From: Reticulitermes speratus
Lineage: Eukaryota > Arthropoda > Insecta > Blattodea > Rhinotermitidae
Assembly (NCBI GenBank): GCA_021186555.1
Contig: JAJKFL010000012.1
Coordinates: 8,355,394-8,419,393 of the forward strand
Direction: 5' to 3'
Length of the DNA: 64,000 bases
The translations under genes and the position numbers were made by a program. The notes beneath the pieces are model-generated. The model saw only the letters and a list, made by a program, of their open reading frames with translations, searched no databases and had not been told where the DNA came from. Below, in pieces: positions 10,320 to 21,120 of this stretch (its first letter is position 1; every line of letters starts with the position of its first letter).

Positions 10320-10500
10320 TATTTTGTTTTTCTTGTGGCATTTACAAAGCTTTCTTTTCATTTCTTTGTTTTGTTTTATAGCGCTTTCTTTTGTCTCTCG
10401 TTTTTCATATTGTTTTTTTGTATCCTTTGTTGTTTCACACGTTGATTTCTTCCTCCTCACCTTCTTCACCCCACACCCCTGTGTCTGTCTTTCACAAATC
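10320..10500. repeat. Pyrimidine-rich low-complexity tract
   Basis: T/C-rich run ('tttcttttgtctctcg', 'tttttttgtatcc') immediately before the 17-bp minisatellite. Frames here are hydrophobic only because of the T-rich composition. Confidence 0.6.
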
Positions 10501-10579
10501 GGTTTCTTTCTTGTCGTTGTTCCGCAGGTTCATGTGTCCCGGCCCTACCTTTACACTTAGATCCACCGTTTCCTGTTGC

Positions 10580-10926
10580 TGCCTCTGTCAGTATGGAGCC
10601 TCTGTCAGTATGGAGCCTCTGTCAGTATGGAGCCTCTGTCAGTATGGAGCCTCTGTCAGTTTTGGAGCCTCTGTCAGTATGGAGCCTCTGTCAGTATGGA
10701 GCCTCTGTCAGTATGGAGCCTCTGTCAGTATGGAGCCTCTGTCAGTATGGAGCCTCTGTAAGTATGGGGCCTCTGTCAGTATGGAGCCTCTGTCAGTATG
10801 GAGCCTCTGTCAGTATGGAGCCTCTGTCAGTATGGAGCCTCTGTCAGTATGGAGCCTCTGTAAGTATGGGGCCTCTGTCAGTATGGAGCCTCTGTCAGTA
10901 TGGAGCCTCTGTCAGTATGGAGCCTA
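10580..10926 (+). repeat. 17-bp minisatellite, about 20 units
   Basis: The unit gtcagtatggagcctct is repeated about 20 times in tandem. Because 17 is not a multiple of 3 and no phase contains a stop, the array is open in three plus frames and encodes a 17-residue repeat (SVWSLCQYGASVSMEPL). A variant unit gtaagtatggggcctct occurs at 10758 and 10860, exactly six units apart, so a 102-bp higher-order block has duplicated. One unit near 10655 has an extra base plus changes. The 185-codon frame (10391-10948) is a product of this array, not evidence of a gene. Confidence 0.97.
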
Positions 10927-11189
10927 CACTCTACTTTTCCTGCAATAAAACAAAAAAGAAATATGAATTGACAGTGCAATGTTTTTGTTTCTTAGCTGCT
11001 GTAGTTTCTGTCGCTTGCAGCGTTTGATATTTTGTATTATTCATTCCGTGCTGTGTTATCCTCGTTAAGTACGTAGGCTGCCTCCGAGATGCTTTATACG
11101 AGGATCCACTACACTTATACAGCTATGCTACAAGTGCCTACATTTTTAACTGTTTTACAACTTTCCACTCTATGCAAAGTTTGCTGGTT

Positions 11190-11340
11190 TGTTTTTTGTG
11201 CGGTGTTACTTTGATTTTATTCCATGATGATGATCCATTGGGGATCGAAACATGTAGGAATGTTCAAGGTGATATTGTTATATAAATATCTAAAGAAAAA
11301 TATTGTGCATTTTGTTGGTTTGGGTGTTGTGAATTGGTTT
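11190..11340 (+). mobile_element. Solo foldback-family arm with hammerhead-like motif
   Basis: ATTCC (11219-11223) pairs with GGAAT (11257-11261). The core is ATGATGA (11224-11230), with A instead of the expected first C. Stem II is GATCC...GGATC, then GAAA at 11247-11250 and GTA at 11254-11256. The family mark 'tgtgcattttgttggt' follows at 11304-11319. No inverted partner is nearby. The C-to-A core change would be expected to abolish cleavage. Confidence 0.65.
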
Positions 11341-11752
11341 GTTATTTTGTAGGTTATTCCGCGGAAGTTATTTAAAGCCAAGTTCTGTAGTGGTTATAGC
11401 ACAGTTACTGACCTGTGACACAGTGTTGTTTATCAAGCAGTGAGGGTCTCTTTAGATTATACAGTCATCTAGCTGTGACGCGGTGTATTCTGGTTTGGAG
11501 GAACATATTGTCGTGAAATGAAAGTGTAGTTTTGATTAAGGAATTATTTAACCATCTGTTATACGAATGAAAGAAGAAAGAAAGATTAGTGAAAGTGAAG
11601 GTGAAACGGTAACCCAGAAATCTGGACGTAGGTAGGCGAAGGGCGAGTGTTGCGGTCGCCCGGGGCGACAGGGTCCAATAGGCGGCAAAACGAATGTTTT
11701 AAATAGAAAAGAAATGTATTTAATATTGTATTCACCGTGCATATTGTATAAA
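11341..11752. other. No recognised feature
   Basis: Unique-looking sequence upstream of the perfect palindrome. Minus frames at 11548-11790 run into the palindrome and have no recognisable product. Confidence 0.45.
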
Positions 11753-11916
11753 TTAAAATTGAAATTAAAACCAACTTGATGCACCTTCACTATTAAAAAT
11801 TTTAATAGTAGATTAATTAACTCTTAATTAACCCGGGTTAATTAAGAGTTAATTAATCTACTATTAAAATTTTTAATAGTGAAGGTGCATCAAGTTGGTT
11901 TTAATTTCAATTTTAA
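11753..11916. repeat. Perfect 164-bp palindrome, no spacer
   Basis: Two 82-base arms are exact reverse complements about a central CCC|GGG (11832-11837). I checked base by base from 11753 to 11916 and found no mismatch; pairing fails at 11752/11917. The sequence is AT-rich ('taattaagagttaattaa'). No flanking TSD or transposon end is apparent. Spacer-less perfect palindromes are unstable in cells and can also arise as assembly or library artefacts. Confidence 0.97.
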
Positions 11917-12256
11917 GAAAAGGAATTTTCTGCGCTAAACAAATTTTAATTTATTGAGCCAAATGACGGTATATTAAAATATTATTGTGTTTTTTAAGTT
12001 CATACCTTTTCCTAGCGACAGGGATTACTTGCCCCGATCTCCCCCCCCCCCACCCAAAAAACGTCTTACTCCCCTGCCCAGCAGATCCCAATCTCCCACA
12101 TCCCAGAAGACCATCACCTTGATACCGCCATAAGAGCCTCACATTTTATGAGGATATTTGACATTTAATCGTAGGATTGTGGTCTTTCAGGTTATGACGC
12201 TCTGCAAATCAGTGATTCTGAACCAACTGGGACTGGCGTCCCAGCGGTCATTTTGT

Positions 12257-12281
12257 CCACTCACACACACACACACACACA
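12257..12281. repeat. (CA)n microsatellite
   Basis: A run of about 12 CA dinucleotides. Confidence 0.95.
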
Positions 12282-12351
12282 AGGAGCTGTAGTCAGACAA
12301 CAGTTAAAACGAATCTGTTACGAGAAGTGTTAATCTTTAAAATGTTACTCT

Positions 12352-12427
12352 GACGAACAATGTAGCAGGTTCCTCCGAAACGTCAGTATCTACCTGGTAA
12401 GTTACTTACGCTACATCCCAGAAGACT
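12352..12427 (+). mobile_element. Family-K foldback fragment
   Basis: 'cctccgaaacgtcagtatc', 'tacctggtaagttac' and 'catcccagaagactgcag' follow the arm order of the family-K elements at 17142-17426 and 39765-39915. Confidence 0.55.
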
Positions 12428-13191
12428 GCAGTATCATACTCACTGTCGTGAGAACAAATCTCACTGTGTGAGCTTTTTTTTTTATATAACATTACATTTG
12501 CGAACTTCAAAGGCCTCAGTAACAAACATGGACAGAATTCTTTGCAATGAACTTACAAAATTTAGAACAGTTTTCAGGACATTGTATATGAGTTAACTGT
12601 GTGTTTGTGTGTATTTCGGCGTAATAAGTATAAGAGCTCACTTGATGGAAAAAATAACATGAATCCCGGAGAATCACTGCAAGCCATCGATAAAAGTTTG
12701 TCGATAACACATATAGAACACTAATACCAACATTTACATGCAATCAATCATTTTTGATTGATAGGGATCAGGAAAACACCGCAGTCTTGGAATTTATTTC
12801 ACCAGATTTTAACATAAATTTTACTCGTCTTTCTTTCCTTCCTCTTATTTATAGCGAGATTCCGTTTATGACTGAACTGTTTCGAAAACGTGATTATTTT
12901 TTATTCTTGTCAAGAGTTTTTATGCTTATAACCACCGGACTATGCAGTTGTCTCATTTATCATTTATTCTAATGTGAGAGACGTTTAATTTTTCGTGTGA
13001 CATACTAAATTTATTTTCGGTATCTACATGCTGTATGTAAACTGCTTATGTATAGCACTAAATGAAGGCGAACTGTCAGCTTCAGGGGGGAGGGGGGGGG
13101 TCCGAGTCGGTCTGGATGTTTGGAAAAAGGGGCTGTGTGTATGTGTGTTCGTGTGTGATGTATGTATGTAGGTATGTAGGCATATGTATAG
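12428..13191. other. No recognised feature
   Basis: Short frames only. A G-rich run lies at 13085-13100 and GTAT-type short repeats at 13160-13185. Confidence 0.5.
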
Positions 13192-13454
13192 CAGGATAAA
13201 GTCTAAAGAGTCTCCAGCTTCACGGGCAAGTAACATTAGCGAGGTTAGGTTGATGTCACAAGTCGGGAGGGTGCGTGAAGTCGTGTGCGCGTAGATCAGT
13301 GTGTTTCTGCATTCAGAGCGGTGGAGGTGCCAGTATTGGTCAGCTTACGTAGTAGCTGCAATCATGTGACTGAGGTAGGAGGGCCGTAAGGTTTGTGAGA
13401 CCCGCGCTGTAGGTTGTCATGCAAAATGATGGGGACGTTGTGGATGTAATCCTG
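13192..13454. mobile_element. Repeat G, copy 1
   Basis: A 263-bp repeat about 80% identical by eye to 31971-32230. Ends are short inverted: 'caggat' at the start and 'atcctg' at the end. Shared blocks include 'tgtgcgcgtagatcagtg', 'gagcggtggaggtgcca' and 'catgtgactgaggtagga'. This is probably a MITE, but the TSD is unclear, so the superfamily is not assigned. Confidence 0.75.
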
Positions 13455-13654
13455 CCATATGCATGTGTGTATGCATATATACTGTATAGTTAGAATTCAG
13501 ACCGTTGCATTGTTGTCGAAGTAGGTCTACACATTTATGACCCTCATCCTTATGTACATTATTTCTCCTGCTGCTCTTATTTGCTCCCTCTCAGCAACAG
13601 TTATTCTTCGTAAACGTTCTGTTCTCCATCTCAGACATTCTCAGTCTATGAATG

Positions 13655-13705
13655 TTACTGTCTTCTGGCATTTAACGCCGTGTAGTCTGGTAGAAATAGA
13701 CTGTA
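13655..13705 (+). mobile_element. Family-K foldback fragment
   Basis: 'tcttctggcatttaacgccg' followed by 'tgtagtctggtagaaat' matches the outer arm of 39765-39905. Confidence 0.55.
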
Positions 13706-13836
13706 CCAATTTTTTTCCAAAGTCAGTAAACTTGTACAAAATGACACGGCCTAACATTCAGGAAGGCAGTAATCTTTATAGCCGCCGACATGGTAACCTT
13801 ACGTCTCGCAATCTCACTGTGTTTCTCGCTTAGTAT

Positions 13837-14310
13837 GAGTGACCAATTTTCGTACCCTTACAAAACAAGAGGTAAAATTGCATTTTGTGTGTGTGTGTGC
13901 GTTCAGAAAGGAGGAGGAAGGCCAAGAGGTTGTGGACTGAATTGTAGCAAGCATTCCGACGATTTCAACTAACTGACAAACGTAACTCCATTGAACAGGA
14001 CCCTTCTTGAAAAGCTAACATTTCCTCGGCCAGTCAAATTCCCCGCATTTTATGGAACCCGAAGGTTCATTACAGTATTCACAACAGCCCGCCACCTGGC
14101 CCTATCCTGAGCCAGATACATCCAGTCCACGCCCGTCGTATTTCTTCAAGATCCATTTTAATATTATCCCATCTACGCCTAGGTGTTACCAGTGGTCTCT
14201 TTCAGTCACGTCAAAACCCCACATGTGCCTCTCCTCTTCCCCGTACATGCTAAGTGCCCCACCCATCTCATTTTTCTTGATGTGATTATTCGGATAACAC
14301 GTGGTGCTTG
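13837..14310 (-). mobile_element. LINE tail, minus strand, decayed
   Basis: 13978-14310 follows the 56031-56367 LINE tail closely: 'aactccattgaacagga', 'attttatggaacccgaagg', 'ttttaatattatccca', 'ctcattttt'. The part at 13837-13900 ('tacccttacaaaacaagagg') matches the more upstream reverse-transcriptase segment preserved at 30655-30710. The two pieces are separated by a deletion or insertion. No open frame remains. Confidence 0.75.
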
Positions 14311-15108
14311 GCGTTGTCTGCTAATACTATTATGAATGGTTTGACGTTCAACTTTTTCCAGTCTTCAGGGATTATTATGATAAGCACAACAAACTAATGA
14401 GCCTGTTACAGTTTCATGTGAAATCTGGGCTGCAGGAACGTTAAAGATAAATTCCGCAGGAACGCATACATTTTATATTTAAGGGAAAGTAAATATATTA
14501 TTATAGTACTTGTTCGAAATTTCAAATTGCAAATCACTGACTTAGAAAACGACTGTTTGCTCCTGTAATCGTATTATGTTACGTATTACAGAGAATTAGA
14601 GCTGGACTTGTTGTTAGTAATCGGCTTTATGCCAGCGAATGTGTTTGAATGTATAATTATAAATGTAATTATAGGTCTGTAATTAGCGGATGTTTTATCC
14701 GTTCGTTAATAGGAGTCCTTATAAACACGAATACAATTATATCTGTACTGCATGTGTATGAATACGGTGTGTCATATTTATTTCAATTTCGCAGGTTCTA
14801 TTAAAAGCCCTGTCATTCTAACGAATATATGAATACTGGCTGTCCCTTTTATCGTGTCCCAGATAACGGTAGCTTTGACGGGAGATTCATCGCGTAGCAA
14901 ATCTGCATCCCCGGGAATTTAGAACATTTTGAGACTCATTTGTTAAATATATTGAATTGCAAGGGAAAAGACGGACCCTTGCTACCCGGTGAATGCAGGC
15001 ATCCTATACCACGAAGCTGTCGCTACAACTGCCGATCTCGATGGTCATGATACGTGGACATTCTGTAGTTACTTTACTGTAATTTATAACGACGATATTA
15101 ATTGCAGT
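14311..15108. other. No recognised feature
   Basis: About 800 bases of AT-rich DNA with no supported repeat, RNA gene or frame. Confidence 0.5.
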
Positions 15109-15110
15109 TA

Positions 15111-15294
15111 CTGTCGAACCCGGTTATAACGACATCGGTTTATGCTACACTTCGTCTATAACGTCAGGTATTCTGAGGTACCAATTAATCCTTCACTGTT
15201 AACCGTAACATTATACCCCTCGGTTAAACAACACTCGTTTATAACGACACAAAATATTCAGTCCCTCTCTTGACGTTATAACCGAGTTCGACTC
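15111..15294. mobile_element. 185-bp pogo-like MITE, copy 1
   Basis: Inverted ends 'gtcgaacccggttataacg' and 'cgttataaccgagttcgac' with TA at 15109-15110 and 15295-15296. The interior matches the copies at 45241-45425 and 50253-50437 along its length. Confidence 0.85.
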
Positions 15295-15355
15295 TATATG
15301 AGACTTTTAATTAATATGCAATTATGTTGTAGTTTTAACCTACGTAAATAATTAA

Positions 15356-15586
15356 CTCTGCTGATCCCAGTGGCCGCGCCGTCTAAGGCGTGGGTGTGCG
15401 GCCGCTTGTTTGTTGGGATTGCGGGTTCTCATCCCGCCGGGGGCATGAATGTCTCTTGTGAGTGTTGTGTGTTGCCAGGTAGAGGTGTCTGCGTCGGGCT
15501 GATCACTCGTCCAGAGGAGTCCTACCGAGTGTGGTGTGTCTTGAGTGTGATCGTGAAGCCTCAACAATGAGGAGGCCTATGAAAAA
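15356..15586 (+). mobile_element. SINE B copy
   Basis: The A box is 'tggccgcgccgtctaaggcg'; the B box is mutated to 'gggttctcatccc'. The 3' body is shortened and ends in A8. A possible 10-bp TSD, aaataattaa, lies at 15346-15355 and 15587-15596; 7 bases precede the usual SINE start. Confidence 0.85.
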
Positions 15587-15628
15587 AAATAATTAAGTAA
15601 TTGTTAAATTTGGCCTTGTCACGGGGAT

Positions 15629-15745
15629 GTCGCCGTCTAGTCTTAGTAGATACGTACAGACGTTTCGAAGCAAAGTGCTGCCTCAGAAACGTCGGTGCAT
15701 ACCTACCAGACCACATGGCGTCGCATTCAAGAGGACAGTAATGTT
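15629..15745. mobile_element. Family-K foldback, short
   Basis: Inverted arms 'cgccgtctagtcttagtag' ... 'gacgtttc' and 'gaaacgtcgg' ... 'ctaccagaccacatggcg' surround a short CTGAGGC...CGAAAC motif (minus strand). The spacer is only a few tens of bases. Decayed relative of 39765-39915. Confidence 0.6.
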
Positions 15746-15844
15746 AAGCTAAAAAGTAAAGGACATTCGTTATTTGTCTAACCTACCATTTAAGCCATTC
15801 GGTTGACGTATTTCGTGGTACCGGGATACTCAACTTTGTCTTGT

Positions 15845-15925
15845 GTCGGATTTGACAACGGTGGCACTATACCTCCACTCCCCTATATATCATGGCATAT
15901 ACAGGGACAAATTTACCTTAATATT
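15845..15925 (+). mobile_element. SINE A, 3' fragment
   Basis: Only the terminal block is left: 'gtggcactatacctccactc', then 'catatacagggacaaattt'. Confidence 0.5.
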
Positions 15926-16011
15926 CTACCACACGGTGGCTTCAGGATCAAAGAAATTGGGAGCAGGTCCGTACTGAGATAGCTTCCAGATCAGCGTTTT
16001 GGTGCATGAGA

Positions 16012-16340
16012 CTTTATGCAACTAACACCACGTAGCAAAGCTCTTCTTGAGAAGCTAATGGTTAGTTCTGCAGCTAGTAAATACATTCTCCGCATTTTAT
16101 GGAACCAAAAGGTTCGTTACCATGCTCATAATACTCCATCATTGGTCCCTATCCTGAGCCACATAAATCCATTTCTCAACCTGAAATCGTATTTCCTTAG
16201 AGATCCATATTAATACTAACTTCCATTCTACTCCTAGGTCTTCCAAGCGGTCTTTTTACTTAAGGTGATCCCACTAAAACCCTGCCTACATTTATCTTCC
16301 CCGCCATACCCCCTACATGCCGCACCGTGTGCCTTCGTAC
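16012..16340 (-). mobile_element. LINE tail, minus strand
   Basis: Follows the 56031-56367 tail: 'cttcttgagaagctaatgg', 'attttatggaaccaaaagg', 'tatcctgagccacataaat', 'ctaggtcttccaagcgg', 'accctgcctacatttatc'. Multiple point changes leave no open frame. Confidence 0.75.
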
Positions 16341-16389
16341 GTTTGACGTAATTTATTTTCGCACATGTCATTACGTATTTAGTGAAGGA

Positions 16390-16523
16390 ACAGACAACTC
16401 GGGCTTTGTGTTAACAGCATCCGGGGGTTTCCCTAACCCCCAGTTTACCATAAAGCCTTGGGCTTGTCAACTGCGGAGTTTCTCAGGAAACGGGGGATGC
16501 TGTAGAAGATCTCTCCCAGTTGT
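16390..16523. repeat. Imperfect inverted repeat
   Basis: 'gacaactcggg' ... 'cagcatccgggggtttcc' is mirrored by 'ggaaacgggggatgctg' ... 'cccagttgtc'. Arms are about 40 bases with a gap of about 50. No TSD or known family end was identified. Confidence 0.6.
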
Positions 16524-16559
16524 CTTATGTCTGAGGGATTCTTGATGGTGCTTTTATAT

Positions 16560-16800
16560 GCGTACGGTGTTGTGGGATGTTTTTATTTATTTATGGTTCA
16601 TTTAACGATGCCGTAGTAGCTTAGACTTATGTTATAGAAGGTGGCATGATTGATGAATAGTGAATTAGAAAGGATGTGGGAGGGACGGGTTGTGGGATAA
16701 CGTGGGAAGGATCACGGAATTTGCCTGGAAGGACTGAGGAAAAACAGGAGAATCTTATCCAAGATAACACGTTTTCAGGCTACGATTTGAAGCCGAAAGG
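16560..16800 (-). mobile_element. SINE C-like degenerate element
   Basis: 'tttatttatggttcatttaacg' at the start, then 'gcctggaaggactgagg' and a decayed B-box complement. The same order is seen at 38160-38400, 44010-44200 and 58860-58990. The head would be at the right end on the minus strand. Heavily mutated. Confidence 0.45.
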
Positions 16801-17109
16801 TGCCGAATACTGCCTCGTATTGTTACGTAGATAGGTACGAGCATTTAGTGCTTCTTTTTTTTTTTATTTATTAAACCGCTAAATTTAACATAACTGCAAT
16901 TGTCTGGTTCTGATATATTTTCCATTGTAACATATACAGTGTTTTGTGAATATCATTTTGTGTTATCTGTTTCTTTTATTACAGAAAAACTTTTCACGAT
17001 TTACAAAACACTTATGTTTTTCTTTATCTGTGACTCCCCAATTACTTTGACGTGATTTAAGTTGGAACAAATCCCCATGGATTAAACGAAACTCTCTTAT
17101 CTTCTGTCC

Positions 17110-17426
17110 TTGATTTCAGGCTTCCGCCGCGATGGTGATGTAATCTGTGGTCTTTTGGGTAATTACACGGCGTCGTGTGGTAATTATTTACCGACGTTTC
17201 GGGACAACGTATACATATTGTGACCTTGTACCCCACCCCCCTCTCTCAGCCTATCGGCTACCCACAATCGCACGTTCCCCCACCCCGCTATGCTGCCAAG
17301 TTTCTTTCCTGGCTTTCTTTCCTACTCGGAATCTTGACCCGTGAAGATGGGACCGATACGTTGTCCCGAAACGTCGGTAAATAATTACCACACGACGCCG
17401 TGTAATTTCCCAGAAGACCACAGATT
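17110..17426. mobile_element. Family-K foldback element
   Basis: Arms 17142-17211 and 17357-17426 are 70-bp inverted copies with about three differences. The spacer is 145 bases. The left end carries 'tgatttcaggcttccgccgc', shared with 2239. A 17-base flanking duplication with three differences (17093-17109 and 17427-17443) suggests retrotransposition. The right arm contains TGAAGA, stem GGGAC...GTCCC, CGAAAC and GGTA, a hammerhead-like layout with a changed first core base. Confidence 0.7.
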
Positions 17427-17520
17427 TCTCTTACTCTCTGTCCACTTCCAGTCCTATCCATTTATCTTTTTATATTCTATGTTCGAAACCGTATTTTACT
17501 GCTTAATAGTTATAATACGT

Positions 17521-18103
17521 CTATATTCTATTTAACGACACCATATCAAATCGAAATTGAGCTAGGTTAGTACAAGTATTTTAGCGTCTGGCTGTCAGCT
17601 GAGGCAGAGATTTGTTATCGTAAAGGCCTGTTCTGGTTCCCGCTCGACAACCTCTCCAGAGGGTTCCACGGGCTCTTTCCTTGGAGATGAAGCATCCGAG
17701 ATATGAATTTTGACCACTCACGCCCATCTAATGTGGAGGTTAGGAAAATGTCTAACATTAGTCCTCCACAAGTCAGTGAAAAACCAAAATTCAGTATTCA
17801 CAGCTGTTATAATATTATAAGTGGAGTATAAGTTTTTCTTTATTAACTGACATCGCCCCTATTTTGTAAAAAGGAGCTAAGTGCCAGTTTGAGCTAAATT
17901 ATGTGTAGAAAATCATTCAACTGATGGTCCTGTATGATGTGTAAAAAGTTTGACAACTCCGTCTTCAAGAATAACCACGATAGGTGGGGGATATCTTACT
18001 TCTTAAAGCGTTTGTAATATGTAAAACAGAGCCACCTTCTTGCTTCTCTTGTGAAATTGATATATTGTGGGTTTTCCTTTTTTTTTTTACAAAATAGTGA
18101 GAT
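17521..18103. other. Mostly unassigned; possible SINE scrap
   Basis: 'tatttaacgacaccatatc' near 17530 resembles the start of the SINE C group. Nothing else is recognisable, and no long frame exists. Confidence 0.35.
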
Positions 18104-18368
18104 ATGAACTCTTGGTCTCTTACATTGAGGGTGGAACATAGGCTGAGGACGTTCGCGAGTAGGGTGCTGAGGAAGATATTTGCGCCTGAGAGGGACGAGG
18201 TAACAGGAGAGTGGAGAAGACTACATACTGAGGAGTTTTATGGTCTGTACTCCTCACCAAATGTTATTCGGTTGATCAAATCAAGAAAAATGAGATGGGC
18301 GGGGCATGTGGCACGTAGGGAGAGAGGAGAAATGCATACAGTGTTTTGGTGGAGAGACCTGAGGGAAA
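18104..18368 (+). pseudogene. LINE reverse transcriptase C-terminal fragment
   Basis: The best-preserved LINE frame here, 88 codons. SWSLTLRVEHRLRTF, then VLRKIF and DEVTGEWRRLH, then LYSSPNVIRLIKSRKMRWAG and HVARRERGEMHTVFWWRDLRETG. This is the conserved C-terminal region downstream of the RT domain of an insect non-LTR element. It is truncated at both ends. A minus-strand SINE A is joined directly to its 3' side at 18370, where the usual [15 protein letters not shown] segment should continue. Confidence 0.85.
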
Positions 18369-18369
18369 C

Positions 18370-18605
18370 AGGGGTGGAGGTGTGATTCCACGCATTTTTA
18401 ACTTCGGCACTAGATATATTTGAGTGTTCAGCGTCAGGCCCTGGCCGTTTTACCCACGGGGAAAGACCTCTCATGCTTGTTCTGTAGAGTTGGTCGGTCC
18501 CCAGAGTCGGTCTGGACGCTTGCCTCTACCGTGAATCGAACCACGATTTCTTGGTCGTCCAGCCCGTGACCTAATCTTTGTAGTGACTGAGCTATCCCTG
18601 GTCAC
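18370..18605 (-). mobile_element. SINE A copy
   Basis: Minus-strand head at the right: 'tagtgactgagctatccc' (A box complement) and 'gaatcgaaccacgatttc' (B box complement). The body reads 'ttaacttcggcactagat', 'cggccgttttaccc'-like and 'gagtcggtctggacgcttg'. Near full length. Confidence 0.75.
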
Positions 18606-19693
18606 TTCACTTTATACGCGTGTGTAAATAACACACAAAATTTATTAGGCGAATATTATTCTTTGTGTGTTCATATTTCACAACGAGCTCGGACTTCACT
18701 GGTACCTGTGCACAATAAGTCTGTTTACCCGCTAGACTAAGCCTAGCACTATCACAGAAACATTTTTCTTTTAAGAGGCCGTGATCACCATCCCATTAAG
18801 AAGATGCAGTGAACATATAAACCACCGTGTCTTATAAAAGCCATTCAAGAATGAACGTGGCACCGCCCATGAGAAGCCTTAAGACTTTCGCAGCCGCTCC
18901 TTTCCCTCGGGTTTTGGAAAAGGAGAGGTTCTGACTCCCTCCTTTGACGGAAATAAATTACTTAGCCCTTACGTCACCTTTGGTTGTTATAGCGATGGAA
19001 GCTTTTTGGTAGACCTGGAGTGGGTGTGCAAGAGGGTGTAATCCTCCATCAGCCCTAGAGTGACAAATAGTGTTCCGGTCACCTGCCGTCCTTTGGGAAA
19101 TTCTCCATACCCCTTCCTCCTTCGCCCTTTGTTATTGACCTGTCTGTACTCCAGCTTCATTCTCTACCCTGGGGCATTGTATCAAAATGTCCGCGATTCG
19201 TGTTTGAAGATTCTTGTTTATCCGCTATGTCTCCTACCGAAAGTGTTACATCTTACCGGCAGCTTACTGTCTTGATACCGAGTTATTGGCCGTTCTGCCC
19301 GTACCGTACTTGCTGTGACGCTACTGCTTTGGTAGTTTCAGCTCAGCGTTCGGAGTTTGGAGTCGCTGCTTATGTCTACACATCACATCCCAGAATACCA
19401 TGAGTTTGTATTATTACTTTTTCACCGATGTCTGCTAAGTTTAATTACAATCTGCTTCAACCTTGGGAACGTTTATAGAATTAGGTCTGTCCCTAGTATT
19501 AAGACAGAAATGCACATAAAGTTGCAGCGCAGTTTGTGAGAACCTCGTATCCTGACAGAGGCTTTTCCTTTCTTCTTCCTTCCTTCTAGTCGCATCAGGC
19601 AAATGCCAGAGTAGAGTTTTATGCACTGGACATGTAAATACAAGGTTTCCTTCGTGGTTTGTTAAGCCTACCGAACAACGCTACGTCACATTC
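18606..19693. other. No firm feature
   Basis: A tRNA A-box-like complement (cccgctagactaagcc, about 18729) has no matching B box, so no SINE is called. Less AT-rich than average at 18860-19080. Short frames only. Confidence 0.4.
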
Positions 19694-19705
19694 TAAGAAA
19701 ATCCT

Positions 19706-19971
19706 CTCTCTCTCTCAATGGCTCGACAGCCCCTTGGGGGCCTAGGTCGCCTCATTTTTTGAGGCTTCACGATCACACTTTTTTAGACTCACCACACTCG
19801 GTAGGACTCCTCTGGACGAGGGACCAGCTCGTCGCAGAGACCTCTACCTGACAACACACAACACTCACAAGAGACAGACATTCATGTCCCCTGTGGGATT
19901 CGAACCCGCAATCCTAGTAAGCGAGCAGCCGCAGACCCACGCCTTAGACCGCACGGCTACTGGGATCGGCT
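19706..19971 (-). mobile_element. SINE B copy with (CT)n tail
   Basis: Complete minus-strand copy: 3' end 'atggctcgacagccccttgg' on the left, B box complement 'gggattcgaaccc', A box complement 'cgccttagaccgcacgg' on the right. The tail is extended by (CT)n at 19706-19716. A TSD with one indel, taagaaaatcct / taagaaatcct, lies at 19694-19705 and 19972-19982. Confidence 0.93.
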
Positions 19972-19982
19972 TAAGAAATCCT

Positions 19983-20978
19983 AATGTTTGTAATTACCGC
20001 CATCAGAACCTCACATCTCCCAACCTAAACTTATTTTAAGGATGTATGCACGCTATTATTACTTTACAATACAGAGCATAGGATATTGTGATGTGGCGAC
20101 GTGTGTTGCACAGTACCTGCTGTTCGTATTCTGCATTATAATTGTGTAATACTTTATTAGTGGCTCATACTTTTGCTACAAAATATAACACAAAAATATG
20201 TTAATATTCTAGGTTGGCAGTATTTTTTTTATGTCATGGATAGATTCAATTTATGTGTACAGGAACTTTTCGAACGCAGGCCCACCAACTTGTTCCAGTA
20301 AGTAAATTGAATCTGAATTTTTATCTAGATGGAGAGAGAATGTAGGTGACACATACGAAAATGAAAGAAACGAAGTTGAATTCAAAACCGTAGAAGAATA
20401 ATATCGAACTGAAATAGTGTTAAAAATGAATGAAAACTAAATATGTATGTTCAGGACAGACGAATTCTTCCTATATGTTTGTGTTTCATATTTTTTTTAT
20501 TTGTATATAAGTTTGTGATGTTGTTATTCTGAGTACAGAGCACAGGAACAATTTATGGCCCGAGGTGTTGGTAGTAATGAACGCTTTGGCTTACAGCGAT
20601 ATATCGAAGAAAGAAGAGGAGGAGAATGAAAGTGGAACAGACATAGTGAAGGGAATAGAAAGCAGAAATTGATATTTCTCTTTCACCCTTTGGGAAATAT
20701 ATCTAAAAGAAGGTGTGCAGTGTTGCCACGTAGAAGGGGTTCTGAGAAAGAAAGTCATGTTTCAACTTAACAGCTGATTCCGTCCGATGAAATATGATAT
20801 GTTGCCAGCTTTCCAATATGAACGATAACAAATGGCCTAGCCTTGTGTTTCTACATTAACACACCGACTCCTCATCTTACGGACACGCACGTTAAAACTG
20901 CGCGAACACGAGTTGGTCTTGTTTAATGAAATTGTTGGGAAAGCTAAGGCAAACTAGTTCTTATTCTTGAGAAGCACG
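19983..20978. other. No recognised feature
   Basis: AT-rich DNA with short simple runs (T8 near 20225). No repeat match within the window. Confidence 0.5.
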
Positions 20979-21120
20979 CAGTGAAGGGATATGGAGGAGC
21001 GGAGGTCCAGCTACAGCTTAATCTTGGCAAACGATGGAGGCGATTAATTGGCATAACTGCCCTGTCGCTTTATGCTCGGAGGAAGAGCCCCCCGGTACTC
21101 AGACGTACACCTCTGCCGTC
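20979..21120 (-). mobile_element. SINE A, 3' half
   Basis: 'tggaggagcggaggtccagc', 'taatcttggcaaacgatgg', 'gctttatgctcggagg' match the complement of the SINE A body. The tRNA head is missing. Confidence 0.6.

Noticed and set aside
10391-10948. 185-codon frame with 17-residue repeats
   Set aside because: Produced by a stop-free 17-bp minisatellite open in three frames; no splice or promoter support.
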